From CAIQJJ01 sp964606085 (lineage in GTDB: Bacteria; Chloroflexota; Anaerolineae; Anaerolineales; UBA4823): DNA of 14,035 nt. Where the stretch lies: positions 1 through 14,035 of the forward strand of contig CAZSFD010000108.1 in NCBI GenBank assembly GCA_964606085.1, read 5' to 3'. The notes under the pieces were generated by a model. The model did no database searches. It saw nothing but the letters and a program-made list of their open reading frames with translations, and had not been told where the DNA came from. Each line of letters starts with the position of its first letter. The stretch's first letter is position 1. Both the position numbers and the translations under genes were made by a program. Shown piece after piece: positions 5,774 through 12,607 of this stretch.

Positions 5774-6873
5774 AAATCACCCAACTCGAAACCTTCCTTG
5801 TCAAGCCGCGCTGGCTGTTCCTCAAAATCTACACCGATGAAGGAATTGTCGGCCTGGGCGAACCGATCACGGAGGGCCGCGCCCTCACCTGCGCCACCGC
5901 CGTGCAAGAACTGGCCCAATATCTCATCGGGCAAGACCCGCGTAAGATCGTCCACCACTGGCAGGCCATGTACCGCCACGCCTTCTACCGCGGCGGGCCG
6001 ATCCTCACCAGCGCCATCAGCGGCGTGGAGCAGGCCCTGTGGGACATCACCGGCAAAGCCCTCGGCGTGCCAACCTACCAACTGCTCGGCGGCCCCACGC
6101 GCGAGCGCATCCGCCTCTACAAACACGCCAACACCCCTGAGCAGATCAAAAACTGGAAGGAACAGGGCTTCACCGCCTTCAAAACCGGCATCCACGGCGG
6201 ACGCCCGGCGCGCATCATCGAAGACAAGCAATTCGTCGAGAACGCCGTGGCGCACTTCGCCGCCTTGCGTGAAGCCGGCGGCAACGATGTAGATATCGCC
6301 ATAGATTTCCACGGCGCGATCAACCCCGCCACCTCCAGGCTGCTGATCAAGGCTCTCGAACCCTACCAGCCCATGTTCATCGAAGAACCCGTGCAATGCC
6401 AAAATGTGGATGTGCTGGCCGACATCGCCCACAGCACGCACCTGCCCATTGCCACCGGTGAGCGCGTTTTCACCAAATGGGGCTTCCGCGAAATCCTCGA
6501 AAAACGCGCCGCCGCCATCTTGCAGCCCGACCTGTGCCACGCCGGCGGCATCCACGAAGTTCACATTATCGCTGGCATGGCCGAGGCCTACTACGCCGCC
6601 ATCGCCCCGCACAACCCGCTGGGGCCGATCTCGCTGGCCGCCTGCATCCAACTCGATGCCACCATCCCCAACTTCATCGCCCAGGAACACGTCTCGTTGG
6701 GCGAAGGCTATCTCAAGCAGCCCTTCGTCGCTAAAGACGGCTACGTTGATCTGCCCACCGCCCCCGGCCTGGGCATCGAACTCGACGAAGATGCCCTGGC
6801 CGACAAGCTCGACCACGATTGGCGCAACCCGCAGAGCTTCCACCCCGATGATGGTTCCGTGGTAGATTGGTAA
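5770..6873 (+). CDS. dgoD: D-galactonate dehydratase (enolase superfamily)
   Basis: The 367-residue protein aligns from memory along its length with E. coli DgoD (about 382 residues): MKIT start, PRWLFLKI, GEP..EGRA, YLIGQDP, FYRGGPIL, ALWDI.GK, IAGMAEAY, LAPH-type IAPHNPLGP and a WRNP....DGSV.DW end. Metal ligands are D179, E205 and E231. H181 (in DFHG) and H281 are the acid/base histidines, which match D183/H185/E209/E235/H285 in E. coli numbering with a constant offset of four. It dehydrates D-galactonate to 2-keto-3-deoxy-galactonate in the cytoplasm. Close relatives act on other sugar acids, so the exact substrate is likely, not proven. AAAGGA at 5756-5761 with 8-nt spacing supports the start, which overlaps the preceding stop by 4 nt. 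No KDPGal aldolase or kinase gene is in the window. Confidence 0.88.
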   Translation: MKITQLETFLVKPRWLFLKIYTDEGIVGLGEPITEGRALTCATAVQELAQYLIGQDPRKIVHHWQAMYRHAFYRGGPILTSAISGVEQALWDITGKALGVPTYQLLGGPTRERIRLYKHANTPEQIKNWKEQGFTAFKTGIHGGRPARIIEDKQFVENAVAHFAALREAGGNDVDIAIDFHGAINPATSRLLIKALEPYQPMFIEEPVQCQNVDVLADIAHSTHLPIATGERVFTKWGFREILEKRAAAILQPDLCHAGGIHEVHIIAGMAEAYYAAIAPHNPLGPISLAACIQLDATIPNFIAQEHVSLGEGYLKQPFVAKDGYVDLPTAPGLGIELDEDALADKLDHDWRNPQSFHPDDGSVVDW

Positions 6874-6887
6874 AACATATTTCGTGC

Positions 6888-6893
6888 TACACT
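6888..6893 (+). promoter_or_regulatory. -10 element giving a probable leaderless mntA transcript
   Basis: TACACT lies six bases before the ATG at 6900, so transcription should begin at or next to the start codon. No Shine-Dalgarno-like sequence precedes that ATG, which agrees with leaderless translation. A possible -35 TTGGTA is at 6867-6872, over the end of the dehydratase gene; its 15-bp spacing is short. The toxin-antitoxin pair would therefore have its own promoter. Confidence 0.45.
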
Positions 6894-6899
6894 ATTTGT

Positions 6900-7202
6900 A
6901 TGGATAACCGCTTCACCCTTCTCAGCGAACGCGTTATACCCATTTTGCGGCCTTATGCCCGGCGCATTTCGGTTTTCGGCTCGTATGCGCGCGGCGAAGA
7001 GACGCCGCAGAGCGACCTTGACCTGTTGGTTGAACTCCGACCGATCCAGGAGCGCCCTCCTCTGGGCCTGAAGTGGTTTGGCCTGGAGCAAGAACTGAGC
7101 AGGTTGTTGGGACGCGAAGTCGAGCTGGTGACCGAAGAAGCACTCAGCCCCTATGTGCGCGAGTTTGTCGAAGACGACCGCATTGTTCTCTATGAAGAAT
7201 AA
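6900..7202 (+). CDS. mntA: MntA-type nucleotidyltransferase antitoxin
   Basis: The 100-residue protein carries the minimal nucleotidyltransferase signature GSYARGEETPQSDLD: G27-S28, ten residues, then D39-x-D41. This is the GSX10DXD motif of MntA antitoxins, with the two Asp binding metal. In characterised type VII systems MntA transfers AMP from ATP to a tyrosine of HepT and silences its RNase activity. The start was set at ATG 6900 rather than TTG 6867, which lies inside the dehydratase gene, because the -10 element and the usual MNT length fit 6900. The gene starts 26 bp after the dehydratase stop, and its end overlaps hepT by 11 bp, as is usual for cognate pairs. Confidence 0.9.
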   Translation: MDNRFTLLSERVIPILRPYARRISVFGSYARGEETPQSDLDLLVELRPIQERPPLGLKWFGLEQELSRLLGREVELVTEEALSPYVREFVEDDRIVLYEE

Positions 7203-7521
7203 CCAGACCTACCTCCACCATATTTTGGATGCCATTGACCGTATCGAAACCTACATGGGCAGCGCCACCCTTGACGATTTTCACCGCAATGGCATGTTAC
7301 ACGATGCGGTGCTGCGCCAAATTTTGATCATCGGAGAAGCCAGCCGCAACATTTCAGACGACTTTCAATCGCAACACACGGAAATTCCCTGGGGGCAAGT
7401 AATTGGGATGCGTAACCGGGTTGTTCACGCCTATTTCGACATTGACCTGGATATTGCCTGGGATGTTGTTCAGGTAGATTTACCCGCCCTACGCCAACAA
7501 ATTCAAAGATTGCTGCGCTGA
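7192..7521 (+). CDS. hepT: HepT-type HEPN ribonuclease toxin
   Basis: This 109-residue, all-helical protein ends with the HEPN active-site motif RNRVVHAY, i.e. R74-x4-H79-x-Y81. R and H form the RNase site, and the Tyr is the residue AMPylated by MntA in studied homologues. HGMLHDAVLR-type features in the middle (NGMLHDAVLRQILIIGEA, residues 33-50) are typical of DUF86/HepT. The ATG at 7192 was chosen because the protein then has family length; earlier starts only add residues encoded inside mntA. There is no clear ribosome binding site, so translational coupling to mntA is likely. The radical SAM gene begins 8 bp downstream, so the toxin gene may be read into a metabolic operon. Confidence 0.92.
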   Translation: MKNNQTYLHHILDAIDRIETYMGSATLDDFHRNGMLHDAVLRQILIIGEASRNISDDFQSQHTEIPWGQVIGMRNRVVHAYFDIDLDIAWDVVQVDLPALRQQIQRLLR

Positions 7522-7529
7522 CGGCTCTC

Positions 7530-8588
7530 ATGCTGACCTACTTCAAAAACCTCGCCCGCCTGGCCCAGGGTGATCGCTTTCTCTTTCCGCGCCTCGCCAT
7601 CTACGTCCTGACGGGGCAGTGCAATTTCAACTGCGCCTACTGCGAAGATTTCGGCCACGAACGCAACGCCGAAGCGACGGCTGGCCTGCCGCTGGCCGAC
7701 GCCCTGCGCGTGCTAAAAATCCTGCGCCAGGCAACCGACTGCCTGATCCTGATGGGCGGCGAACCGCTGCTGTACCCTGAAATCCAGCCGTTGGTCGAAC
7801 AGGCCCGGCGTGACCTGCACTTTCGTCACCTGACCCTCAGCACCAACGGCTGGCTGCTGCCGCGCGCCGAAGCCCTGCTGCCCCACCTCGACCGCCTCGT
7901 CATCAGCCTCGACTCGGTTGACCCGCAGCAGTGGAGCAGCATCATTCGTATGCCGGTTGAGGCCGCCCAGGCTGTGTTGGCGAATATTCAGCGCTGCGCC
8001 GCCCGCCAAAAGGCCGACCATTTCCAACTCATCATCAATGCTGTCCTCGCCCCCGAAACGCTGCCCGGCGCGCCGGCCCTGCTCGATTTCTGCCGTCAGA
8101 ACCGCATTCTGATTTCCTTCTCCCCGCAAATGGTCAACAACTGGCCGCGTTACGAACTGATCACCTCCCCCGCATACACCAACTTCATCCGCCATCTGAT
8201 CCACGCCAAGCAGCGCGGCGGCCCCATGGTGGGCAGCCTGGCCTATTTGCGCATGTTGCTCAATTTGCAGCCCTTCTCGTGCTACCCCACGCTCACCCCG
8301 CGCATCTTACCCAATGGCGATCTCGCCTACCCTTGCCGCCCCATCGAAAAATCGGGCAACACCCACGGCGGGCGGCCCTGCAACCTGCTCGCAGTGGATT
8401 CGTGGACGGATGCCCAGGCGGCCTCGCTGGCGCGCTTTGGCGAACCGCCGCAGGTATGTAATAGCTGCTTCCAGCAGTGTTACGCCGAACCCTCGCTGAT
8501 GCAGGCCCAGCCGCTCGCCCTGCTCGGCGAACTGCTGCGCTACCCCGCCAGCCGCCACGCCACCCTCGACCGCTATGCCCCAGGATAA
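7530..8588 (+). CDS. Radical SAM enzyme with SPASM/twitch-like C-terminal Cys cluster
   Basis: The 352-residue protein has a radical SAM motif CNFNCAYC (C31, C35, C38) and a GGEP motif at 76-79. STNGWLL (104-110) and ISLDS (125-129) mark later barrel strands. The C-terminal part has C251, then LPNGDLAYPC ending at C269, and CNSCFQQC (C310, C313, C317). This pattern of extra Cys resembles SPASM/twitch domains, which hold auxiliary Fe-S clusters in peptide- and small-molecule-modifying enzymes. The substrate is unknown; no small peptide gene was found beside it. The start at 7530 lies 8 bp after hepT and has no good Shine-Dalgarno. Its last 14 bp overlap the flavoenzyme gene, so the two products probably act together. 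A HpnH-like or maturase-like role is possible but not shown. Confidence 0.88.
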   Translation: MLTYFKNLARLAQGDRFLFPRLAIYVLTGQCNFNCAYCEDFGHERNAEATAGLPLADALRVLKILRQATDCLILMGGEPLLYPEIQPLVEQARRDLHFRHLTLSTNGWLLPRAEALLPHLDRLVISLDSVDPQQWSSIIRMPVEAAQAVLANIQRCAARQKADHFQLIINAVLAPETLPGAPALLDFCRQNRILISFSPQMVNNWPRYELITSPAYTNFIRHLIHAKQRGGPMVGSLAYLRMLLNLQPFSCYPTLTPRILPNGDLAYPCRPIEKSGNTHGGRPCNLLAVDSWTDAQAASLARFGEPPQVCNSCFQQCYAEPSLMQAQPLALLGELLRYPASRHATLDRYAPG

Positions 8589-10104
8589 CCCCGACACCCT
8601 CATCATCGGCGGCGGCATCGCCGGGCTTTCGGCCGCGCTGCACCTGGCCGAGCGCGGCCTGCGCCCCACCCTGCTGGAAGCTGACCCGCGCTTCATCGGT
8701 GGCCGCCTGGCGGGGGGCGAAGAAGTGGTGGTAGATGGCTGGCGGTTTCGCCTGGAACACGGCGTGCATGGCATTTGGGCGCCCTATCGCAACTTCCAGG
8801 CCATGCTGGCGCGTCACAGCCTGCGTCCGGTGCTGGTGCCGGCCACCGAAGAAAGCTGGTATTTTCAACGCGAACTCGACATCCAATGGGCGCCGGTCGG
8901 CAGCGCCATCCGCCATAGCTGGTTTCCGGCCCCATTCCATTACATTCACCTGTTCCTGCGCCCACGCTTCCTGCGCATTCTCACCTTCGATGATTGGCTC
9001 TTTCTCTTCCAGGTGTTGATTGACCTGCTGACCTTCACCGGCATAGACCCCTTCGGCGAAAACCTGCCGCTGGAAAGGTTACGCCTGAGCCACATGGTCT
9101 ACTATTGGCCGGCCCCGCTGCGCTCGTTTTTCGTCGGTCTGGCCCGCAACGGCCTGACCGCCCGCCCCGACGAAATCCCCCTGGCGGGCTTCATCGCCTT
9201 TTTGCGCTTTTACACCCTGCTGCGCCGCGACACCTGGGAATTTGGCTACCTGCCCAACGATGGCGGCAGCAGCGTTTGTGAACCGCTGGCGGCGCGCATC
9301 ACCCAACTCGGCGGCGAAATCTGCCTGGGACGCCGCGCCACCCGCCTCGAACGGCAGGAGGACGGCTGGCAGGTGCATTGGCAGGCCAGCGATGGACTGC
9401 CCGGCGTCACCTCCGCCCGCCAGGTCATCCTCGCCCTGGATGCCGCCTCTGCCCGCCAGTTGCTGCTCGCCAGCCCCGGCTGCGACCTTTCCAGCCGCTA
9501 CTTCTCCATCAGCGCCAAAACCGCCATCGCCCGCTTCTGGTTCGACCGCCCGCCGCGCCCCGGCCCCGAAGCGGGCATCTTCACTGGCGAGTTTGTCAGC
9601 GATAACTTCTTCTGGCTGCACCGCCTGTATGACCCCTACCGCGTGTGGGCGCGCCACACCGGCGGCAGCGCCCTCGAAGTGCATTTCTACGGCCCGCCTG
9701 AACTGCTCGAAAATTCTGATCCGATTCTGCTGGGGTTTGCCCGCCGAGAAGTGCTGTCATCGTTCCCCGAACTGCGCGGGCATGTGGTCTGCCAGCATTT
9801 GCAACGCAACCCGGCTTCCCACACCCTGCCCAGCGTCGGCCCGGCAGCGCAGCACCTGGGCATTGTCACCCCCTGGCCGAACCTGTTTTGCTGCGGCGAT
9901 TGGGTGCGCCACCCCTCGCCGGCCTTCTTCCTCGAACGCGCCTGTGTCACGGGCATCGTAGCCGCCAATGCCGTGCTGCAAACCAGCGGCCGCCCGGCCT
10001 GGCCGCTGCTTGAATACCTGCCCCCCGAACCGCTGGCGCAGGCCATTGGCAACATGGTACGCGCCGGGCGGCGCTTGCAGCAGATTGGCAAGAAAGCCCG
10101 ATAG
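8575..10104 (+). CDS. FAD-dependent oxidoreductase, amine oxidase / carotenoid desaturase-like
   Basis: The 509-residue protein begins with a Rossmann FAD motif: IIGGGIAGLSAA (10-21), acidic E35 at the end of strand two, and GGR at 42-44. The C-terminal NLFCCGDWV and ERACVTGIVAAN segments (437-465) form the second FAD-contacting motif of the amine oxidase/phytoene desaturase superfamily. EHGVHGIWAPYRN (61-73) resembles the HG.H region of carotenoid desaturases and CrtU-type enzymes. A hydrophobic region at about 124-155 may bind a lipid substrate or the membrane. Family length is about 480-520, so the protein is complete. The start lies within the end of the radical SAM gene and has no separate ribosome binding site, implying coupling. 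Desaturation or dehydrogenation of an isoprenoid is a reasonable guess; HpnE- or protoporphyrinogen oxidase-like roles are alternatives. Confidence 0.85.
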   Translation: MPQDNPDTLIIGGGIAGLSAALHLAERGLRPTLLEADPRFIGGRLAGGEEVVVDGWRFRLEHGVHGIWAPYRNFQAMLARHSLRPVLVPATEESWYFQRELDIQWAPVGSAIRHSWFPAPFHYIHLFLRPRFLRILTFDDWLFLFQVLIDLLTFTGIDPFGENLPLERLRLSHMVYYWPAPLRSFFVGLARNGLTARPDEIPLAGFIAFLRFYTLLRRDTWEFGYLPNDGGSSVCEPLAARITQLGGEICLGRRATRLERQEDGWQVHWQASDGLPGVTSARQVILALDAASARQLLLASPGCDLSSRYFSISAKTAIARFWFDRPPRPGPEAGIFTGEFVSDNFFWLHRLYDPYRVWARHTGGSALEVHFYGPPELLENSDPILLGFARREVLSSFPELRGHVVCQHLQRNPASHTLPSVGPAAQHLGIVTPWPNLFCCGDWVRHPSPAFFLERACVTGIVAANAVLQTSGRPAWPLLEYLPPEPLAQAIGNMVRAGRRLQQIGKKAR

Positions 10105-10121
10105 ATCAAATGGGCCTTTCT
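10091..10121. terminator. Weak hairpin between convergent genes
   Basis: AGAAAGCCC (10091-10099) pairs with GGGCcTTTCT (10112-10121) with one bulged C, across the stop codon of the flavoenzyme gene. The gap to the convergent glycosidase gene is only 49 bp, so a bidirectional terminator is expected here. No clean T-run follows on either strand, so the call is tentative. Confidence 0.35.
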
Positions 10122-10153
10122 GAATTGGGTTTCAACTGGCGCTGCTGACGGGC

Positions 10154-12484
10154 CTATCGCGCCAGCAGGCAATAGGTTGAATCCCATTCGGGGTGGCCGG
10201 GGACGTTCAAATTCAAGATCAGCGGCCCTGGTGTAAGGTGGGGCAGGGTGAAACGCAAGGTGGGGCCAGCGAGATTGGTGTTGGCGGGGATGGCGGGGAA
10301 GTTCCAGGGGGGCAGGTGGCAGGTTGCCGGGGGCTGGTTGAAAGGTGAAACGTGGATGGAGGCTTCAATCTGGGCGGCGGGCAGGGGGGTGGGGCTGTCG
10401 TTGAGCAGGAATAACTCGGCGCTGAAGGTTTCGCCCGATGCCCACGCGAACTTTGGCAGGCGGGCTGAGGCCAACACCGGGCGCAGTGCCGCGCCGACGG
10501 CAGCCAGGGCGGGTTTAGCCTCGGCCGGCCAACTGAGCAGGCTGTTGTTGGCGGCATTGGGCCAGGGTTCGTTGAAGCACCAGTTGAGCGCCATGCTGCA
10601 ACGCGGTTTCTGGCGGCGGGCTTCCTCGAAGACGCACTTCAACCCCTCCGCTTGCAGCCATTGGCCCCATTCCACCAGTTGTTCCAGGCTTTCGGGCTGA
10701 CCGAAATAATGCTCGATGCACCACAATTCGAGCCACGAATCGGGTGAGCCATCCCAGGCTTTGAAGGCGTGGCGGTGCTGCCAGTGCGTGCCAGGCCGCG
10801 GCGGGAAAAGCTCCTCCGCCGGGATGATGCGCCGCAGCAGGTCGGCGCTGGCCGGGCCAGGCACGCCAAACTCGGTGTAGGCGGTGTTGCGCGCCGGCGC
10901 GAAATACTGGAAGACTTCTGCGCCGTTGTGCAGGCGAAACTGGTAGCCGCCGTGCGCCATGCCCATCAGCGGCGAGGTTTTGATGAACGGACGCCCCGGG
11001 TCGAGGTCGAAGCAGTTGCGGTCGAGCAGGCGCAGCGCCAGGTCTTGCTCGGTCATGCCAGACCACGCGTTGAATAATTCATTGCCGCCGCACCATAGCG
11101 CCAGGCATGTGCGCCAACGCAGCCGCTGGATGATGCTGCGCGACTCCTGATCCAGCACGCGCAAATAGGCTTCTGTGCCTTCATAGCGCCCGCACGCCAG
11201 CGGAAATTCCTGCCAGATGAGCAGACCCAACTCGTCGCACAAATCGAAGAAGGCGTCTTGCTGCACTGGCGCGCCGCCCCAGCAGCGCAGCAGGTTGAAA
11301 TGGGCCGCGTGGGCGGCCTGCAACAACGGGCGATAGGTCTCGGCGGTGATGCGTCCGGGGAAAATATCGGGTCCGACCCAATTCGAGCCTTTGCCAAAGA
11401 TGCGCCGCCCGTTCACTTCGAGGGTGATCGGTGGTTTGTTGCAGGTGTTGGGAAAGCCGGCGTTATCGGGGTCTTGCCAACTGCCCTCGAAGGGGACGAG
11501 GCGGATGGTGCGAAAGCCGATTTTCACCAGGCGAGTTTCCGCTTGCGGGCCGGTTAATTCAACCGTGGATTGATAAAGCGCCTGCGGGCCTTGTCCGTTG
11601 GGCCACCAGAGCTGCGGCGAGGCCAGGCTGGCGGTGAGCGTGTAAGTGACCGGTGAGTCCGCTTCAGCGGACTTGGTATGGCTAGGCGTGGAATTCATTC
11701 CACGCCGGGCGTCGCCGCCGGCCAGGCCTGTTCCATGCCGGGCGCCGGGCAGTGCAAGCGCCTGTTCCACCACGGCCACGCCTTGCGGGTCGCGCAGCGT
11801 CCAATGCAGCGCGCCTTCGCCGGGCTGCGAAAGCGTTACAGCCAGGGTCAGGTCGGCTTGCGAAAAATCGTCGCGCAGGGTGTAGCGCACTTCGGCGTGC
11901 TGGATGTGGCAGGCGGGGCGAGTTTCGAGATAGGTCTCTTGCCAAATCCCCAGCGGAATCAGGCGCGGGTGATAATCCCAGCCGTAGCTGAAAGCGGGTT
12001 TGCAGCTTTGCATGGCCTGTTTCTCATCTACCGGGTCGTGGTAAATTTTGGGCGCCGGGTAGACGAGGATTTCGAGCAGGTCGCCAGGATGCGCCAGGTC
12101 GGTCAGATCGAGTTCGATGGGCGTGAACAGGCCGGCGTGGGTGTGAAGCGCCTGGCCGTTCAGGCGCACCTCGCAGGCATAATCCACCGCGGTGACGAAA
12201 TAGAGGCGTTCGCCCGCCGTGGGCGGCGCGAAATGCAGCCGGGTGCGGTAGAGCCAGTATTCATCTTCCATCCATTCATAATCGGTGAGGATCGGCACGC
12301 CGCGCGGCGCATAGCGCACGGCGAGATGATCGTTATATTCGGGCAGCGCCCAGCCCTCGGCGGCGGCCCAATCGAGCTGCACCGCGCCGGGGACGGTTGC
12401 CGGGATAAAACGCGCCGGGGGCAGGTTGGCATCTGATGTATGACCAACCGTAAACGTGAGTGGAATGCGAGGGTGGTTGTGCAT
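10154..12484 (-). CDS. Glycoside hydrolase family 2 protein, beta-mannosidase-like
   Basis: The 776-residue protein shows the GH2 layout. A jelly-roll sugar-binding domain (about 1-185, with YWLYRTRLHF) is followed by an Ig-like domain (about 190-330) and a TIM barrel with NGRRIFGKGSNWVGPD (358-372) and LLRCWGG (398-404). The acid/base Glu is E469 in LWCGGNE, and the nucleophile is E538 in YTEFG. Both agree with the beta-mannosidase branch (CGGNE, SEYG-type). Two C-terminal beta domains follow. No signal peptide is visible, so the enzyme is probably cytoplasmic and trims mannosidic or related oligosaccharides. ATG 12484 was preferred over an upstream TTG at 12523 because AGGAA (12491-12495) is well spaced. 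Residues about 247-277 are an insert encoded by a palindromic repeat. Mannosidase specificity is likely; other GH2 activities remain possible. Confidence 0.85.
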   Translation of the reverse strand: MHNHPRIPLTFTVGHTSDANLPPARFIPATVPGAVQLDWAAAEGWALPEYNDHLAVRYAPRGVPILTDYEWMEDEYWLYRTRLHFAPPTAGERLYFVTAVDYACEVRLNGQALHTHAGLFTPIELDLTDLAHPGDLLEILVYPAPKIYHDPVDEKQAMQSCKPAFSYGWDYHPRLIPLGIWQETYLETRPACHIQHAEVRYTLRDDFSQADLTLAVTLSQPGEGALHWTLRDPQGVAVVEQALALPGARHGTGLAGGDARRGMNSTPSHTKSAEADSPVTYTLTASLASPQLWWPNGQGPQALYQSTVELTGPQAETRLVKIGFRTIRLVPFEGSWQDPDNAGFPNTCNKPPITLEVNGRRIFGKGSNWVGPDIFPGRITAETYRPLLQAAHAAHFNLLRCWGGAPVQQDAFFDLCDELGLLIWQEFPLACGRYEGTEAYLRVLDQESRSIIQRLRWRTCLALWCGGNELFNAWSGMTEQDLALRLLDRNCFDLDPGRPFIKTSPLMGMAHGGYQFRLHNGAEVFQYFAPARNTAYTEFGVPGPASADLLRRIIPAEELFPPRPGTHWQHRHAFKAWDGSPDSWLELWCIEHYFGQPESLEQLVEWGQWLQAEGLKCVFEEARRQKPRCSMALNWCFNEPWPNAANNSLLSWPAEAKPALAAVGAALRPVLASARLPKFAWASGETFSAELFLLNDSPTPLPAAQIEASIHVSPFNQPPATCHLPPWNFPAIPANTNLAGPTLRFTLPHLTPGPLILNLNVPGHPEWDSTYCLLAR
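11656..11744. repeat. Palindromic element inserted in frame in the GH2 gene
   Basis: Two perfect hairpins with TC loops lie close together: AGTCCGCT-TC-AGCGGACT (11656-11673) and GGCGTGGAAT-TC-ATTCCACGCC (11685-11706). Next to them TTCCACGCCGGGCG (11699-11712) recurs as TTCCATGCCGGGCG (11731-11744). A 10-bp direct repeat, GCCTGTTCCA, occurs at 11726-11735 and 11760-11769. The element reads through without a stop and adds a Gly/Ser/Arg-rich loop between strands of the second GH2 domain. Outer limits are uncertain. Confidence 0.65.
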
Positions 12485-12537
12485 GGGGGTTTCCTGGGGT
12501 GATTGAAAAGGTAGCACCAACAATACTGTTAGGCGCG

Positions 12538-12568
12538 ATTATACACGTCGAATTGCAGGATAATGCAA
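12538..12568 (-). promoter_or_regulatory. Probable promoter of the GH2 gene
   Basis: The minus strand carries TATAAT (12543 to 12538), with TTGCAT (12568 to 12563) upstream at a longish 19-bp spacing. The predicted leader of about 47 nt contains the AGGAA ribosome site. The -35 forms one arm of TTGCA-N6-TGCAA (12553-12568); the other arm is the -35 of the divergent CHAT gene. Confidence 0.5.
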
Positions 12569-12581
12569 GCTATGATAATCT
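12553..12581 (+). promoter_or_regulatory. Probable promoter of the CHAT protease gene
   Basis: TTGCAG (12553-12558) and TAATCT (12576-12581) are spaced 17 bp. A transcript start near 12588 would leave about 20 nt, including AGGGA at 12597-12601, before the ATG at 12608. The -35 regions of this and the divergent GH2 promoter overlap, so one bound protein could affect both. Confidence 0.5.
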
Positions 12582-12607
12582 AAACTCATCGCAGCCAGGG
12601 ACATGCT

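Noticed and set aside
5680..6843. A 387-codon open frame on the - strand
   Set aside because: It is antisense to the galactonate dehydratase, whose active site is complete. Its composition is that of a shadow frame.
6867..6899. N-terminal extension of MntA from a TTG start
   Set aside because: The extra residues overlap the end of dgoD and exceed the usual MNT length; the -10 element fits the ATG at 6900.
11678..12436. A 252-codon open frame on the + strand
   Set aside because: It is antisense to the GH2 gene and has no motif or ribosome site worth trusting.
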